Source: Helicobacter pylori (GTDB lineage Bacteria; Campylobacterota; Campylobacteria; Campylobacterales; Helicobacteraceae). From it: DNA of 64,000 bases. Position 1 is the stretch's first letter. Every line of letters begins with the position of its first letter. Positions 8,277-21,041 of the stretch are shown piece by piece. Made by a program: the position numbers and the translations under genes. The notes below the pieces were generated by a model, which saw nothing but the letters and a program-made list of their open reading frames with translations, made no database searches and was not told the DNA's origin. The DNA lies in contig CP032046.1 of NCBI GenBank assembly GCA_008032955.1, forward strand, positions 992,001 through 1,056,000, written 5' to 3'.

Positions 8277-8678
8277 TTAAGGACTTGTGATTAAAGAAAC
8301 TTTTAAAAAACCCGCTTCTTTAATCGTTTTTAACAAATAAATCACTTTGTCATAAGTCAATCGCTTGTCCGCACGGATACTAACCCTAGTGTCTTTATCG
8401 TATTTCTTAGAAAGCAAGTTAAAAGTATCCGGGAAAGAGTTGTATTCATAGGTTTGACTATCTATATAGATTTTTGCGTCTTTATCCATGCGGATCTCTA
8501 TCATTTTATCTTGAGTGGCTCTAGCAGTTTTTGAACCAGAAGGCAAAGCAATCTCTTCTTTATAAGTGAGAGTGGGCGTCGTTACCATAAGAATAGCCAA
8601 TAAAACAAGCATCACGTCCACTAAGGGCGTGATATTGAGTTCTGGTTTGTCCTCATCCCAATAGTTATCGTAATTCAT
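8277..8678 (-). CDS. TolR/ExbD family proton-channel subunit
   Basis: The 133-residue protein has a single N-terminal membrane helix with the key aspartate in ITPLVDVMLVLLAILMV, the residue that carries protons in ExbD/TolR. The rest is the periplasmic domain with RADKRLTYDKVIYLLKTI. With the TolQ-like gene upstream and TolA/TolB/Pal genes downstream, it most likely energises Tol-Pal. H. pylori has other ExbB/ExbD pairs, so TolR rather than ExbD is decided by context. Confidence 0.9.
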   Translation of the reverse strand: MNYDNYWDEDKPELNITPLVDVMLVLLAILMVTTPTLTYKEEIALPSGSKTARATQDKMIEIRMDKDAKIYIDSQTYEYNSFPDTFNLLSKKYDKDTRVSIRADKRLTYDKVIYLLKTIKEAGFLKVSLITSP

Positions 8679-8730
8679 AAAAACCTTCTAACTCCCTATT
8701 TAAGATATTTATAAAATCCCCTTAAAAGCT

Positions 8731-9300
8731 TTATTTTTTAGAAGACAAAATATCCACTTGCATCTGCACATAAACCGATAAATCATACACCTTGCGCTTT
8801 AAAATCAAGTAAAAAGAATAGGCTGGAATGGCTGCTAAAATCCCTGCAGCGGTGGCGATAAGAGCCTTAGAAATAATGGGCGCGATCACCCCAAAAGAAG
8901 CTTGACCTAACGCGCCCAAATTGTTAAACGCTTCTAAAATTTCAACTACCGTCCCAAACAAACCAATAAAGGGGGCTGTAGAAGAGATGATGCTCAACAC
9001 CACTAAACCGGTCGTGCTTTGCTTAAGAACTTGATGTTTCCAAGCCTGCAACAATTCATTAGAATACCTTTTGGTCTCATCATTTCTTTTTTTATTAAAC
9101 ATGAAATGCTCTGGAGCGTCTTGCGCCCCATTAAGAATGTTAGACAAAGATTGCATCTCGCGCTTGAGTTCAATCTTTAACACAATGCTTTTATACAAAA
9201 AGACCCATAAAGTCATCACCAAATAAAGCGAAATCCAAACTAAAACAAGCGTGGTAACAAACCCGCTCTTATTGAAAAAATAAACGATTGAATCTAACAT
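8731..9300 (-). CDS. TolQ/ExbB family motor protein
   Basis: The 189-residue inner-membrane protein has three predicted membrane segments: one near the N-terminus (about 15-35) and two in the C-terminal half, including the conserved STAPFIGLFGTVVEILEAF and ALIATAAGILAAIPAYSFY motifs of the MotA/TolQ/ExbB family. These form the pentameric channel around TolR. It lies between atpC and tolR, with 11 bases to atpC. Confidence 0.92.
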   Translation of the reverse strand: MLDSIVYFFNKSGFVTTLVLVWISLYLVMTLWVFLYKSIVLKIELKREMQSLSNILNGAQDAPEHFMFNKKRNDETKRYSNELLQAWKHQVLKQSTTGLVVLSIISSTAPFIGLFGTVVEILEAFNNLGALGQASFGVIAPIISKALIATAAGILAAIPAYSFYLILKRKVYDLSVYVQMQVDILSSKK

Positions 9301-9311
9301 GATTATCCCCC

Positions 9312-9683
9312 TTAAAGAGACTCAATCTTAGCCAGCACGCTAGAGACCGCTAACCTGTCAGAGCTTGCGTCCTCTAAAAGCTTTTTAGCCCTAGAGATAG
9401 CATCGTCTCTGTCGTCTGATTCTTTTTTAATAAAGACTGCCCCATCGGCTAAAATATCCACCCGTTCATTAGTGACTTCTGCATAGCCCCAATTGATCGC
9501 AATGTGCTCTTTTTGGTTTTCGGTTTCAATCTCAACCACTCCCGCTTGAAGCAAGGTGATCATGTTGCTATGCCCATAAAGCACCCCAAATTCCCCTTCA
9601 ACTCCTGGAAACACAACGCTTTTAACCTCTCCTGTATAAACTTCCCCCTCAGGAACCACCACACTAATTTTCAACAAAGCCAT
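9312..9683 (-). CDS. atpC: ATP synthase F1 subunit epsilon
   Basis: Epsilon is part of the central rotor stalk and restrains ATP hydrolysis. The 123-residue product has the beta-sandwich domain with VVFPGVEGEFGVLYGHSNMI and a C-terminal helical hairpin with DDAISRAKKLLEDA. An in-frame GTG stands one codon upstream of the ATG I chose; GAGGG lies just before. It is last in the atp block and precedes the tolQ-like gene. Confidence 0.95.
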   Translation of the reverse strand: MALLKISVVVPEGEVYTGEVKSVVFPGVEGEFGVLYGHSNMITLLQAGVVEIETENQKEHIAINWGYAEVTNERVDILADGAVFIKKESDDRDDAISRAKKLLEDASSDRLAVSSVLAKIESL

Positions 9684-9693
9684 CACAAAACCC

Positions 9694-11109
<1,416 letters not shown>

Positions 11110-11125
11110 TTATTTAATGTAATTT

Positions 11126-12031
11126 TTATTTTAGGGCTTCTACGCCAGCATTGATTTCCACTAGCTCGGTCGTAATCGCCTCTTGTCTGGCTTTATTATA
11201 AGAAATGGTTAAAGTTTTAACCAAATCTTTAGCATTATTTGTCGCTGTATCCATAGCCTGCATTCTAGCGCTATGCTCTGCGGCTAAAGAATCAATCAAA
11301 GCATAGTATAAACTATACTCTACATATTTTTCTGCTAAAGAGTCTAAAATTTCATCTTCACTCCCGCTTGGCTCACTGGTAATGGTCTCTTGCGTCTCAC
11401 TAGGCTGGGGGTTTTGGTGGATGATTTTATACCCAATAGGCAAAATTGTTTTGACTCTTATTTCTTGGCTGATCATGTTTTTAAAGCCATTATGAATGAT
11501 AATCACCTTATCGGTTTTCCCACTCAAATAATCCTCTACCACTTTTTTCATGAATTCTTGAGCGCGTTCATAATTAGGCATAGAACTCAAATTATTGATC
11601 TTGTCTAAAACCTCTATCCCATTAAAACTAAAATACTCATTGCCCTTTTTACCAATACCGCGCAAACGCACTTTAATGTCTTTTTCTTTGTATTCATTCG
11701 TGCATGCTAAAACTTTTTTAATGGTATTGGTGTTAAAACCCCCACAAAGCCCCTTATCGGCTGTGATAAAAATAATATCCACTTTTTTGATTTCAAGTCT
11801 TTCTAGTTCCCTAAAATACTTGCTTTGAATGTCTTCAATCCCTTGATTTTTCATCTTAGATAACACATCATCAAACACAGCGTCTAGTTTCAAGGCATAC
11901 GCTCTGGAATTTCTTGCAACTTCTTCGGCTTTTCTTAGCTTGGAAGTGGAAACGAGTTTCATTGCATGCGTGATTTTTTGCGTGTTTTTAACGCTTCCAA
12001 TTTTCTTTCTAATATCTCTTAAATTCGCCAT
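11126..12031 (-). CDS. atpG: ATP synthase F1 subunit gamma
   Basis: Gamma is the rotating central shaft. The 301-residue product starts [20 protein letters not shown] and ends with the conserved helix [33 protein letters not shown], both diagnostic of gamma. A stretch rich in Ser/Glu/Pro (about residues 210-225) is inserted before the C-terminal helix. Confidence 0.97.
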   Translation of the reverse strand: MANLRDIRKKIGSVKNTQKITHAMKLVSTSKLRKAEEVARNSRAYALKLDAVFDDVLSKMKNQGIEDIQSKYFRELERLEIKKVDIIFITADKGLCGGFNTNTIKKVLACTNEYKEKDIKVRLRGIGKKGNEYFSFNGIEVLDKINNLSSMPNYERAQEFMKKVVEDYLSGKTDKVIIIHNGFKNMISQEIRVKTILPIGYKIIHQNPQPSETQETITSEPSGSEDEILDSLAEKYVEYSLYYALIDSLAAEHSARMQAMDTATNNAKDLVKTLTISYNKARQEAITTELVEINAGVEALK

Positions 12032-12045
12032 ATTCTAGCCGTCTC

Positions 12046-13557
12046 CTACTCGCTATAAGTGAGCTTAAATTCCTCTAAGACTTTTCTTAGCATGGCTTCT
12101 AAATCCTTATCTAGCACTTTTTTAGTGTGAATTTCTTCTAAAACTTGAGGGTATTTTGCTTCCAAGAAAGGGTGCAGTTGCTCTTCAAAATCCACGACTT
12201 TTTTCACGCTCACGCTATCTAAAAAGCCCTTAGCCCCAGCATAAATAATGACCACTTGCTTTTCAATAGGCAAGGGCGAATAAGGGGCTTGTTTCAGCAC
12301 TTCTACCATGCGTTGCCCCCTTTCTAATTGCTTTTTACTCGCTTCATCTAAATCAGAAGCGAATTGCGTGAAGGCTTGCAGCTCTCTGTATTGCGCTAGA
12401 TCCAAGCGTAAAGTCCCTGAAACCTGCTTGGTCGCTTTGATTTGAGCGGCCCCTCCAACCCTTGAAACCGATAAGCCCACATTGATAGCCGGGCGAATCC
12501 CTGAATAAAACAAATCCGTTTCTAAGAAAATTTGCCCGTCTGTAATAGAAATGATATTCGTAGGGATATAGGCTGAAACATCGCCCGCTTGAGTTTCCAC
12601 AATAGGGAGTGCGGTCAAAGAGCCTGCACCTTTTTCATCGCAAAGTTTAGCCGCTCTTTCTAAAAGCCGTGAGTGGATATAAAACACATCTCCAGGAAAA
12701 GCCTCCCTACCTGGGGGTCTTCTTAAAATCAAAGAAATTTCTCTGTAAGCGACAGCATGCTTACTCAAATCATCATAAATGATTAGGGCATGGCGGGCAT
12801 GATCTCTAAAGTATTCCCCCATAGCCACACCTGAATAAGGGGCTAAATATTGCATCGCAGCTGAATCTGAAGCCGAAGCGTTGATCACGACGCTGTATTC
12901 CATCGCTCCGTATTCTTCTAATTTGCGGACCACTTGCGCGACAGTGGATTCCTTTTGCCCAATAGCCACATAGATACAGATCACATTTTGCCCTTTTTGG
13001 TTAATGATCGCATCGATCGCTACGGTGGTTTTACCGGTTTGTTTGTCCCCAATGATCAATTCCCTTTGCCCGCGCCCAATAGGCACCAACGCATCAATGG
13101 CTTTAATGCCTGTTTGCAAAGGCTCATGCACCGATTTTCTGTCCATAATGCCCGGGGCTTTTTGCTCGATGAGACTAAACTCATTCGTTTCTATCTCACC
13201 CTTGCCATCAATAGGCTCACCCAAAGCGTTCAACACACGCCCCACAACCGCATCGCCCACAGGAACTTTCATCAAACTCTTCGTGCGCTTAACGCTAGTC
13301 CCCTCTTTAATATTGTTGCCAAAACCAAACACAATCACGCCAACGCTATCTTCTTCTAAATTAGCCGCAACGCCTTTATCCCCTGTTTCAAACTCCAGCA
13401 CTTCATACGACATCACACCATTTAAGCCATAAACCTTAGCCACACCATCAGCGTATGAAACGACTTTTCCTACTTCAGCCATATCGCAATCAAGTTCAAA
13501 ATTCTTGATTTTTTCTTCAATAACCGAGCTGATTTCTTCCAATTTTAGTTGGGACAT
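12046..13557 (-). CDS. atpA: ATP synthase F1 subunit alpha
   Basis: The non-catalytic nucleotide-binding subunit, 503 residues. Walker A is GDKQTGKT (about residue 170), followed by [16 protein letters not shown] and the signature [17 protein letters not shown] (about residue 365). It lies between atpH and atpG with short gaps, as in the usual F1 gene order. Confidence 0.98.
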   Translation of the reverse strand: MSQLKLEEISSVIEEKIKNFELDCDMAEVGKVVSYADGVAKVYGLNGVMSYEVLEFETGDKGVAANLEEDSVGVIVFGFGNNIKEGTSVKRTKSLMKVPVGDAVVGRVLNALGEPIDGKGEIETNEFSLIEQKAPGIMDRKSVHEPLQTGIKAIDALVPIGRGQRELIIGDKQTGKTTVAIDAIINQKGQNVICIYVAIGQKESTVAQVVRKLEEYGAMEYSVVINASASDSAAMQYLAPYSGVAMGEYFRDHARHALIIYDDLSKHAVAYREISLILRRPPGREAFPGDVFYIHSRLLERAAKLCDEKGAGSLTALPIVETQAGDVSAYIPTNIISITDGQIFLETDLFYSGIRPAINVGLSVSRVGGAAQIKATKQVSGTLRLDLAQYRELQAFTQFASDLDEASKKQLERGQRMVEVLKQAPYSPLPIEKQVVIIYAGAKGFLDSVSVKKVVDFEEQLHPFLEAKYPQVLEEIHTKKVLDKDLEAMLRKVLEEFKLTYSE

Positions 13558-13579
13558 TATCTTTATCTCCTTAGATTGA

Positions 13580-14122
13580 TTAAATAGATTGAATAACCTG
13601 TTTTTCTATTTTCTTTAAAATATCTTCTTTAGAAAAGCCTATTTCTAAATCTAGGCTTGAAACGCTCAAAGAAACCCCTTTTTTAGACCAAGTGTCTTGA
13701 GCGATTTCTACGGGAGCGTTAAAACGCGCTTGCAATTTTTGTTGCACGGATTCTAGTTCATCATTTTCAAGCTTTTCTGGGACTAAAAGCGTGGCTTCTA
13801 AAGTCTTTTTAGAATCAAAAGACAGCTCTTCAGTGATTAGTTCCAACACATCAAGCCTGTTATTTTTTAACACCACTTCCATTACAGGCTTTAAAACTGA
13901 ACATGCTTTTATAGAAGTTATTTTTTCTAAGATTTCAAACACAACCTCTTTTTTAACTTTTAAAGAAACATGGGCTAACACCCGGTTGAGTTTGTGCAAT
14001 TTTATGGCTTCTGCCACATTTTTAAGCCCCATAATGATTTCTTCCAATAACGCTAAATCGCCTTTAGTGTGGTTTTTCAACGCTTTAGTATAATGATTAG
14101 CGATCACTTTTAAATCTTGCAT
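13580..14122 (-). CDS. atpH: ATP synthase subunit delta
   Basis: Delta joins the peripheral stalk to the top of F1. The 180-residue product has an N-terminal helical domain and the C-terminal conserved segment [21 protein letters not shown]. The start directly abuts the stop of the atpF gene, which suggests coupled translation. Confidence 0.93.
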   Translation of the reverse strand: MQDLKVIANHYTKALKNHTKGDLALLEEIIMGLKNVAEAIKLHKLNRVLAHVSLKVKKEVVFEILEKITSIKACSVLKPVMEVVLKNNRLDVLELITEELSFDSKKTLEATLLVPEKLENDELESVQQKLQARFNAPVEIAQDTWSKKGVSLSVSSLDLEIGFSKEDILKKIEKQVIQSI

Positions 14123-14638
14123 TTAAAGCCTTTGTTTCAAAATATTCACGCAATCTTGTGCATTGAAAGAGACTTTTTTGCTCTCTCTTAGATCTTTAAA
14201 AACGCTTTCAACCAGCTCTCTTTTGATCTTTTTAACTTCTAAATCCATCAACGCCTTAGAATTTTTGATCAAATTTTCCACATCCATTTTGGTTTGCAAT
14301 TCGTATTTTTGCGTGATCGTGTAAGCTTCTTTATTCGCATCAGAAATGATTAGTTCCGCTTTTTCTTTGGCTTGCTCTAATTCTTTTAAGAGTTTTTTCT
14401 TATTTTCTTTACTCACCTTGAGTTGGGCTTGAATCTCTTCTAAGCGTTTGGAGATTTCAAGGCTTTTGGAGCGTAAAAATGAACGCAGTTTTTTAGCCAG
14501 AAAATACCACAAAATCCCCGCAAATAAGAGGAAATTTAAAGAACGCTCTATAATATCTGTTTGTGAAATATCCAATCCAGTAGCGCACAAAGGGCTTAAA
14601 AGGATCAAAAACCCTAACACCATTTTAACTAACACCAT
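14123..14638 (-). CDS. atpF: ATP synthase F0 subunit b
   Basis: The 171-residue protein has a hydrophobic N-terminus with a possible signal (about residues 3-20), a membrane helix with [18 protein letters not shown], and a long charged coiled coil that forms the peripheral stalk. A second b-type gene lies just upstream (14642-15076), so this organism has a heterodimeric b/b' stalk. Confidence 0.93.
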   Translation of the reverse strand: MVLVKMVLGFLILLSPLCATGLDISQTDIIERSLNFLLFAGILWYFLAKKLRSFLRSKSLEISKRLEEIQAQLKVSKENKKKLLKELEQAKEKAELIISDANKEAYTITQKYELQTKMDVENLIKNSKALMDLEVKKIKRELVESVFKDLRESKKVSFNAQDCVNILKQRL

Positions 14639-14641
14639 CCA

Positions 14642-15076
14642 TCAACTCCCTAAACCCATAGCCACACGCTTGTTTAATGCGTCTTCAAATACCGGCATTT
14701 GCACTTGCAACTGCTCTTTTAGTACTTGCTTTTCATTTTGCAACTGCTTTGCGAACGCTTCAAACTCTTGATTGAGTTCGTTCTCTTTTTGCTTGATCAC
14801 AGCGTCATAGGACTCTGCAGCTTTTTGAATCGCTTCTGCTATCATTTCCCTACGCTTTTCGGCCGCTTCTTTAAGAAGAGTCTCAATTTGATGGCGGATC
14901 TCCACGCTTTGGGTGTTATCCGTTTTGATTTTAGCCAAGCTATCCTTTATCTCTGCCTGTCTGTTATCCATAAAAGCCAACAAAGGCCTATACACCCAAA
15001 CATTCATCGCCCACAACAATAACACAAACACCACAAAAACGACCGCCATTAAATAGGGGTTAACCGATATATTCAT
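14642..15076 (-). CDS. ATP synthase F0 subunit b'
   Basis: The 144-residue protein has one N-terminal membrane helix (about residues 8-28) followed by PLLAFMDNRQAEIKDSLAK and a long coiled coil, the build of a b' subunit. It is the first gene of this atp block. Genes for subunits a and c are not present in the window; in Helicobacter they are located elsewhere. Confidence 0.92.
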   Translation of the reverse strand: MNISVNPYLMAVVFVVFVLLLWAMNVWVYRPLLAFMDNRQAEIKDSLAKIKTDNTQSVEIRHQIETLLKEAAEKRREMIAEAIQKAAESYDAVIKQKENELNQEFEAFAKQLQNEKQVLKEQLQVQMPVFEDALNKRVAMGLGS

Positions 15077-15181
15077 AACCTATTTCTTTCCTAAAATCCT
15101 ATAAAATATTTGAAACTTTGTTATAAAAACATTAACTCTATCTTAACAAAAAATCGCTTAAAATTTGAGAATATCTAAGCG

Positions 15182-16054
15182 TTAAGACATCATTTTTTTC
15201 ATAAAAGCCTCTAAAAGAGAATTTTCATAACATCGTAAAACGATTTTATTCCCTTTCAAAGTGGCTTTAAGCTTGTAATGATTCCACAAACTTTGATTAA
15301 AGCGTTCTAATTCATCTTCAGCGATGAGCGTTTGGGTTTCCTTGAAACCATGTTTTTTATTTTCAAAATTTGCGTTTATTTTAAAATCACGCGCTAAATC
15401 TTCTGTCTGGCGCACGCTGAGTTTTTGCCCTATAATGGAATTTAAGATCAATTCTTGTTTTTCTTCATCCAAACCCACCAAAACTTTTGCATGCCCTGAA
15501 GTGATTTTTTCTTCTAAAAGAGCGTTTTGAACCTTAGAAGAAAGCGTCAATAAACGCATGATATTAGCCACATGGGCTCGGGATTTTTTAACGATTTTAG
15601 AGAGCTCTTCTTGGGTCATTTGATAGCTTTCAAGCAATTCTTTATAAGATCTAGCCAACTCTAAAGGGTTTAAATCTTCTCGCTGGATATTTTCAATCAA
15701 AGCGACTTCACGCATTTTTTCTTGCTCAATATCCACAACAATCGCTTTAATCGTGGGCATTTTAGCCAATTTGCTCGCTCTTAAGCGCCTTTCACCGGCG
15801 ATCAAATGGTAACGCCCGTTCTCACTCACCACTAAAACCGGTTGCAACAAACCATGTTCTTTAATGGATTGCGCTAATTCTTCTAAAGAATCTTCGCTAA
15901 AGACCTTTCTGGGCTGGTAAGGATTAGGCATCACCTCATCAATACCAAGCTCCACAACCCGATTCGCTCTTTCATATAGCCCCTGCTCATACACTTCATT
16001 GATTTCAGGGAAAATATCCGCTAAACCCCTACCCAACACTTTATTTTTTGCCAT
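15182..16054 (-). CDS. parB: Chromosome partitioning protein ParB (Spo0J)
   Basis: ParB is a CTP-dependent clamp that loads at parS sites near the origin. The 290-residue product has the N-terminal LGRGLADIF, the CTP-binding motif [12 protein letters not shown] (about residue 87), the [13 protein letters not shown] segment and the helix-turn-helix [20 protein letters not shown]. The start is ATG at 16054; a GTG one codon earlier overlaps the parA stop codon. I saw no parS-like palindrome in the window. Confidence 0.95.
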   Translation of the reverse strand: MAKNKVLGRGLADIFPEINEVYEQGLYERANRVVELGIDEVMPNPYQPRKVFSEDSLEELAQSIKEHGLLQPVLVVSENGRYHLIAGERRLRASKLAKMPTIKAIVVDIEQEKMREVALIENIQREDLNPLELARSYKELLESYQMTQEELSKIVKKSRAHVANIMRLLTLSSKVQNALLEEKITSGHAKVLVGLDEEKQELILNSIIGQKLSVRQTEDLARDFKINANFENKKHGFKETQTLIAEDELERFNQSLWNHYKLKATLKGNKIVLRCYENSLLEAFMKKMMS

Positions 16055-16056
16055 CA

Positions 16057-16851
16057 CTACCCCTGAAGAATGCTTTGAGCTAATTTTTGATAAGCGATAC
16101 TGCCATTAGATTTAATATCATAGAGCAAGATGGGCTTACCAAAACTAGGCGATTCCGCTAGTTTCACGCTTTTAGGGATCATAATATACTCTCCTGTAGT
16201 TGAATCTCTAAAAAACTCTGAGTCAAAATACTTGAACAATTCCGCTAAAACCCCTTTTGTCAAATTGAGTTGAGGGACATGCATCGTGGGTAAAAAACCT
16301 CTGATTTTAAGCTTAGGGTTCGTGCTTTTTTGCAGCATTCTAATGGTGTTAAGCAATAATTTAGTGCCTTCAAGGGCAAAAAACTCGCATTGGATAGGAA
16401 TAATCACTGAATGGGCTGCTGAAAGCGAATTGATCGTGAGAGGCCCTAGAGCTGGCGGGGAATCAATAATGATATAATCATAAAGCCCTACCACGCTCTC
16501 TAAAGCGTTTTTGAGCATGAGCTCGCCTCGTTTATTCTCATCTTGGCTGTCATAAAAGGTTTTTTCAAACCCGGCTAAACCCAAATTAGAAGGCACTAGA
16601 TCCAAAAAAGGCATTTGGGTTTTTAAGATCACTTGAGAAATTTGCTTACGGCCAATCAACACATGATAAATATCATAATCAATTTTATCGCGCCTAAAAC
16701 CCAAGCTTGAAGTGGCGTTGGCTTGAGGGTCAAAATCAATCAGCAAGATTTTTTTTTCATGCACTGCTAAAGAAGCCGCTAAATTAACCGCCGTTGTCGT
16801 TTTGCCCACACCCCCTTTTTGATTGGCCACTGCAATGATTTCACTCATCAT
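16057..16851 (-). CDS. parA: Chromosome partitioning ATPase ParA (Soj)
   Basis: ParA makes an ATP-driven gradient on the nucleoid that moves ParB-parS complexes. The 264-residue product has the deviant Walker A motif KGGVGKTT near the start, the switch motif [10 protein letters not shown], and Walker [11 protein letters not shown]. The stop codon overlaps the parB start region. I chose the first ATG (16851); a GTG two codons upstream overlaps the birA stop. Confidence 0.96.
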   Translation of the reverse strand: MMSEIIAVANQKGGVGKTTTAVNLAASLAVHEKKILLIDFDPQANATSSLGFRRDKIDYDIYHVLIGRKQISQVILKTQMPFLDLVPSNLGLAGFEKTFYDSQDENKRGELMLKNALESVVGLYDYIIIDSPPALGPLTINSLSAAHSVIIPIQCEFFALEGTKLLLNTIRMLQKSTNPKLKIRGFLPTMHVPQLNLTKGVLAELFKYFDSEFFRDSTTGEYIMIPKSVKLAESPSFGKPILLYDIKSNGSIAYQKLAQSILQG

Positions 16852-16853
16852 AC

Positions 16854-17492
16854 TCACATCCTATCATAAATCTTACCTTTAATACAAACACGGCCGTCTT
16901 CTAACAATTCCGCATCTTTCAAACTCATCGCTTCGCCGCAATCATTATGGAAGCTAAAAGAGTTGCTTCTATGAAATTCTAACGCATACTTACTTAAAAC
17001 TTCCCCCCAAAAAAGATTTTCTTCTATTTTTTTTAAAAAGCCCTCTATAATCCAATCATCGCTTACGCCAATATCTAAACATGCCCATTTCTGTGAAACC
17101 CTATTCACGCCAATGCCGCACACCCGCATGTCTTTATAAACATTAACCAACACACCCCCTATTTTTTGATCCCCTACATACAAATCGTTAGGCCATTTAA
17201 GCCAGGTTTGAGAACCTAAATCTTTTAAAACTTCTTTGAATAAAAACCCTAAATACAAAGCGCTCGCTTGCAAGGGTAAATCTTTAGGCAAATCGCTTGC
17301 GTTTAAAGCGAGCGAAAAAGTCAAAGCGCTTTTTGCGCCCTCCCAAATATTCCCCCTACTGCCTATCCCGGCGCTTTGGTTTTTAGCCACGATCAAAATG
17401 GGGGCTTTGAGTCCATCGTTTTTAAGTTTTTCTAAAAGATAGGTTTGCGTGGAAGGCAGGCTATCAAAAACTCTTTTTTCACATTTTCTCAT
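16854..17492 (-). CDS. birA: Biotin-[acetyl-CoA-carboxylase] ligase BirA
   Basis: It makes biotinyl-5'-AMP and transfers biotin to the acetyl-CoA carboxylase carrier protein. The 212-residue product contains the biotin-binding loop QSAGIGSRGNIWEG and LKWPNDLYVGDQKIGGVL. There is no N-terminal helix-turn-helix, so it is the enzyme-only form and not a transcriptional repressor. It overlaps fmt by four bases. Confidence 0.93.
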   Translation of the reverse strand: MRKCEKRVFDSLPSTQTYLLEKLKNDGLKAPILIVAKNQSAGIGSRGNIWEGAKSALTFSLALNASDLPKDLPLQASALYLGFLFKEVLKDLGSQTWLKWPNDLYVGDQKIGGVLVNVYKDMRVCGIGVNRVSQKWACLDIGVSDDWIIEGFLKKIEENLFWGEVLSKYALEFHRSNSFSFHNDCGEAMSLKDAELLEDGRVCIKGKIYDRM

Positions 17493-18400
17493 GTTAAAAT
17501 ACCGCCCGCTTTCAAACGCTTGCCATTCAAATAATCCTTCGCTTTCAAAGGCTTTTTACCCACCGCTTGCAACCTTGCTATACGCACGCTCCCCTTCAAA
17601 CAGCCCACAAGAATGCCTTTTTCATCAATTTCTAAAATCTCGCCTTCCTTGTGGCTCTTTTCATTCTCCACCAACTCCACTCCTAAAAGTTTAAGGCTAT
17701 TTTCTAAAAAGATTTCTGGCCAACTCTTAAACGCAAGCGATTTTAAAAACAAGCTTTTAGCGTCTTTAAAACCCACTAAACCATCGGCTTTGGTGATTTT
17801 TTTACAAAAACTAGCCTGCGCGTGATCTTGGGGCTTTCTTGTGATGGAAGAGAAATTTTTGAGCGTTGAAAGGAGTAAGGTTGCCCCCATATGCGCTAAT
17901 TTTAAACTTAAAGCGTCTAAATCCAAGTATTCTTCTCTCAAAAAAGAAGCGCTCTCTAAAATATCCCCGCTATCTAGCCCCACATCCATAAGCATGGTGC
18001 TTATGCCATAAATCTTATCGTCATTGAGTATCATCTCATGAATGGGCGAAGCCCCCCTGTATTTAGGCAATAACGACGCATGCACATTGATGCAAGGAGC
18101 GATTGATAAAACCTCTTTAGGCAAAATCTTACCATAAGCCACCACCACGATAAAATCCGGTTTTAGATCTTTTAAGATTTGAACTTCAGGCTCTTTCAAA
18201 CTTTGTGGTTGGAAAATGGGGATATTTAAATGATTTTCTAGAATGTATGTTTTAGTCTCTGGGGCTTTCAATTCCTTTTGACGCCCAAAAGGTTTATCCA
18301 TCTGCGTGAATAGCCCCACCACCTCGATCTCTTTATCTTTAACTAACGCCCTTAAGATCACTTCAGCAAACCCCGGCGTTCCCATAAATACGATGCGCAT
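17489..18400 (-). CDS. fmt: Methionyl-tRNA formyltransferase
   Basis: It formylates initiator Met-tRNA with 10-formyl-THF. The 303-residue product starts MRIVFMGTPGFAEVIL, contains the catalytic region CINVHASLLPKYRGASPIH (Asn and His active-site residues), DVGLDSGDIL and the C-terminal OB-fold domain. Complete length. Its ATG lies 11 bases after the end of the TrlF-like frame. Confidence 0.96.
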   Translation of the reverse strand: MRIVFMGTPGFAEVILRALVKDKEIEVVGLFTQMDKPFGRQKELKAPETKTYILENHLNIPIFQPQSLKEPEVQILKDLKPDFIVVVAYGKILPKEVLSIAPCINVHASLLPKYRGASPIHEMILNDDKIYGISTMLMDVGLDSGDILESASFLREEYLDLDALSLKLAHMGATLLLSTLKNFSSITRKPQDHAQASFCKKITKADGLVGFKDAKSLFLKSLAFKSWPEIFLENSLKLLGVELVENEKSHKEGEILEIDEKGILVGCLKGSVRIARLQAVGKKPLKAKDYLNGKRLKAGGILT

Positions 18401-18411
18401 GTTACCAACCC

Positions 18412-20997
18412 TTAATTTTTATCTTTTGTAATACCATACTTTCTTTCTCTATTCTTAAAAGCTTCTTCGCCCCCCTCTAATTTCAATAAATCATCTCTAT
18501 ATGCATCGCTCTCAATCATAAAAGACTGTGCAACTATCTTATTATTCTCATTTTTTAACTGAATAATTAGCTCTGCATCAGCGTTCAAAACAAAATTAGC
18601 GTTATGGGTGGCAAAAATAATTTGTCTTTTTTGTTTCTACTTTTTAATTAAAGCAACTAAATAATTAGCGATTAAAGCACTATCCAAGTGCGCTTCTGGC
18701 TCATCAATAATGATGGGGTTATTCCCTAAAGATAAAAGGACAACCAATACAGCCGTGCATTTTTGCCCAAAGGACGTTTCGTTTAAAGCTCTTTTGTCAT
18801 AACGGACTTTAAAAATTTTATATTTTTCAACATTCCTTAAATGTTTGAGAATGAGAAGCCGATAGATTTGAAAATGAATTTCTCTATCAAATATATCCTT
18901 CAAGGTTTCATAAAATGCCGCTTTTTTATTGTCAATTGAGTTATAAAGCTCTTCTATAAATTCTGCGTGTTGCATACCTGTAACATTTTTTAATTCAATT
19001 TCTTTTAAATATTCCTTGATTTTTGATTGGTGTCTTTGGGTATTAAAACCCTTATCCACCAACTTATCAAAATCCTCAAAAACCTCTTCAAAAATATCTT
19101 CATTCAAACGATATTCTATGGTAATTGGTTTCACTTCTTTGTGATTTTTTGAAATTTCTTCAAAAGCCGAATTGATTTTGCTTAATTTCTCATTGATTTG
19201 ATCTTTAAATTCTTCAATATTTTTATCAATATCTCCATAAGAAAAATTCTCTATTTTGTTAGCAATTTCTTTTATTTCATGCTCTAAACCATTAATATCC
19301 ATTTTTATGTTTGCCAAATGGTAGTTAGCGTTTCTAATATCTCCTATACTTTCATCGCTCACGCCTTTTTCTTTAAGAAATTCCCCAATCTCTTGGAGTA
19401 ATGTCTGGTGTTCTGATTCTAGCTTTTCTATATTCTCTTCATCGCTTTTGAAATGCCCGTTTTCTATATCTGCATCTATCTCTTCAAGTTTCTTGCAAAT
19501 ATCTTGTTTGAGCTGGTTATAGACCTTATCATAGCTATTCTTTTCTTCCATGTTTTCTTTTGATTCAAAATTCACAACCCGTTTTAATTCTTTAATAAAA
19601 GTCCAAAATCCCTCTTTAGATTGTTCTAAATCAATTAGCGCTTTGCGTTTTTTTTGCAATTTGTCTTTTTTGTCCAAATAGTTTTTATCTGTAAAAGTGT
19701 TTATAATGCTTTGGTATTTCTTTCTTATTTTCTCGCTCTCTTTTAGTTGTTCTTCTAGCTTATTCTTTTCTTGCCAATATCTAATTTGCTCATCAAATTT
19801 TTCAATGCTTTCTTTGATTTGCTTTTCTAACTCCTTAAGTTTTCCACCTGACTTGCTATCTATTCGGTTAAAAATAGCCTCTGTGAATTTTGAAACATTA
19901 GTTGCAAATTCTTCCACTTCATTTTGAGCCAAATACTCTATGTTATCCGCTATGTCTATGCTTGACTGTATTTTTAAAGACTTTTGAATTGTTTCAAGCC
20001 TTAAGCCTTTAACAAAACTTTTATTTTTAATTGCTGAGGCTATCAATTGCAATAAAGTGCTTTTACCGCTCCCTCTACCCCCTATCACACAAGTAAAGTT
20101 CGGACTAAAAAATAGCGTTTCATTAAATCCTGCATAACAAAAAGGAGTATCATCTTGTTCATTGGTGGTTTTTACTTCTTCATCAAAGTTTAACCCTACA
20201 CTATCTATCTTATACAAAGGGTCTTGAGGTTTCTCTTCACCAATGCTCACTCTTGTTTCTGGCTCATAAATAATTTGTTTTAACCCCTCAAAGGTTTTTT
20301 CAGCCTTTATCCAAGTGTATTTTTTCCCTATTTGCTCCTCTTCGTGGGCATCGCTGCTCTGTATGAGAGGTTTGTTATATTCAAGCCAATATTCTCTATC
20401 CTTTTTAAGGTTTTCTTGCTTATCTGATGAGTGGATTAAAAAATGCACTTTTTTAACTATTTTTTCATAATTACTGCTACTGCGAGAACTGCCATGCCCT
20501 CTTGATAAAAACCCTAATAAATACTTTCCTCTCAATTTTAAAGACTCTTTCTCTAAACATTCCAACAATTGATCAAAATTAACTACCGCTTTATCAAAAT
20601 CATCTTTTTCTAAATCTGCAAGTTTTTTCTCAGTTCCACCAACATTGGCATCTGCATTCCTTAAAAAATTGTCTATTTCTTGTTGTGTAACCTTATCTGA
20701 AAAAATAATATGGAAATCCAAACACTGATCTTCCTTATTTTGATAATCCAACCTAACTTCTAAATTATAAAAAACCTTAATACCCCTCTTTTCTATTTTT
20801 TCTTTTAATTCAAATTCTTTCTCATTAAACTTAAAATAGTTCGTTAATCCAATGCAATCAATCTTGCTATCGCATAGTTTTTGTATAAACTTCTCTTCAG
20901 AACATTTATATTCCTTATTTAAATTTGTATATGGCGTATGCGCATGCAAATCCCATTTATGCCAACTTGAACCTTTACTATGATCTTTATTGCCCAT
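18412..20997 (-). pseudogene. TrlF-like PHP-domain/SMC-type ATPase with an in-frame TAG stop
   Basis: The frame encodes 786 residues up to a TAG at 18639-18637, then stays open for another 74 codons to TAA at 18414-18412. N-terminal PHP metal-dependent hydrolase motifs are visible: DLHAHTPYTN (His18, His20), and SSDAHEEEQ further on. The ATPase part has Walker A IGGRGSGKSTLL (about residue 305), a long coiled coil (about 400-620), and Walker B PIIIDEPEAHLDS near 765. The 74 codons after the stop begin with KQKRQIIFATHNANFVL, which carries the histidine block that normally follows Walker B. The stop therefore separates two parts of one ATPase domain and probably inactivates it, unless TAG is suppressed. 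Proteins with this build belong to a family of PHP-ATPases linked to DNA or RNA metabolism; a defence role is only inference. Confidence 0.8.
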
Positions 20998-21041
20998 ATT
21001 TTCTCCTAATATAATACTATCTCAAAAGCGCACCATAAAAA

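Noticed and set aside
12934..13432. Two plus-strand frames of about 141 codons opposite atpA
   Set aside because: They are antisense shadows of a highly conserved ATP synthase gene, with no ribosome site and unlikely composition.
15077..18400. Replication origin near parA-parB
   Set aside because: No dnaA, DnaA-box cluster or parS-like palindrome was seen; in H. pylori the origin is elsewhere.
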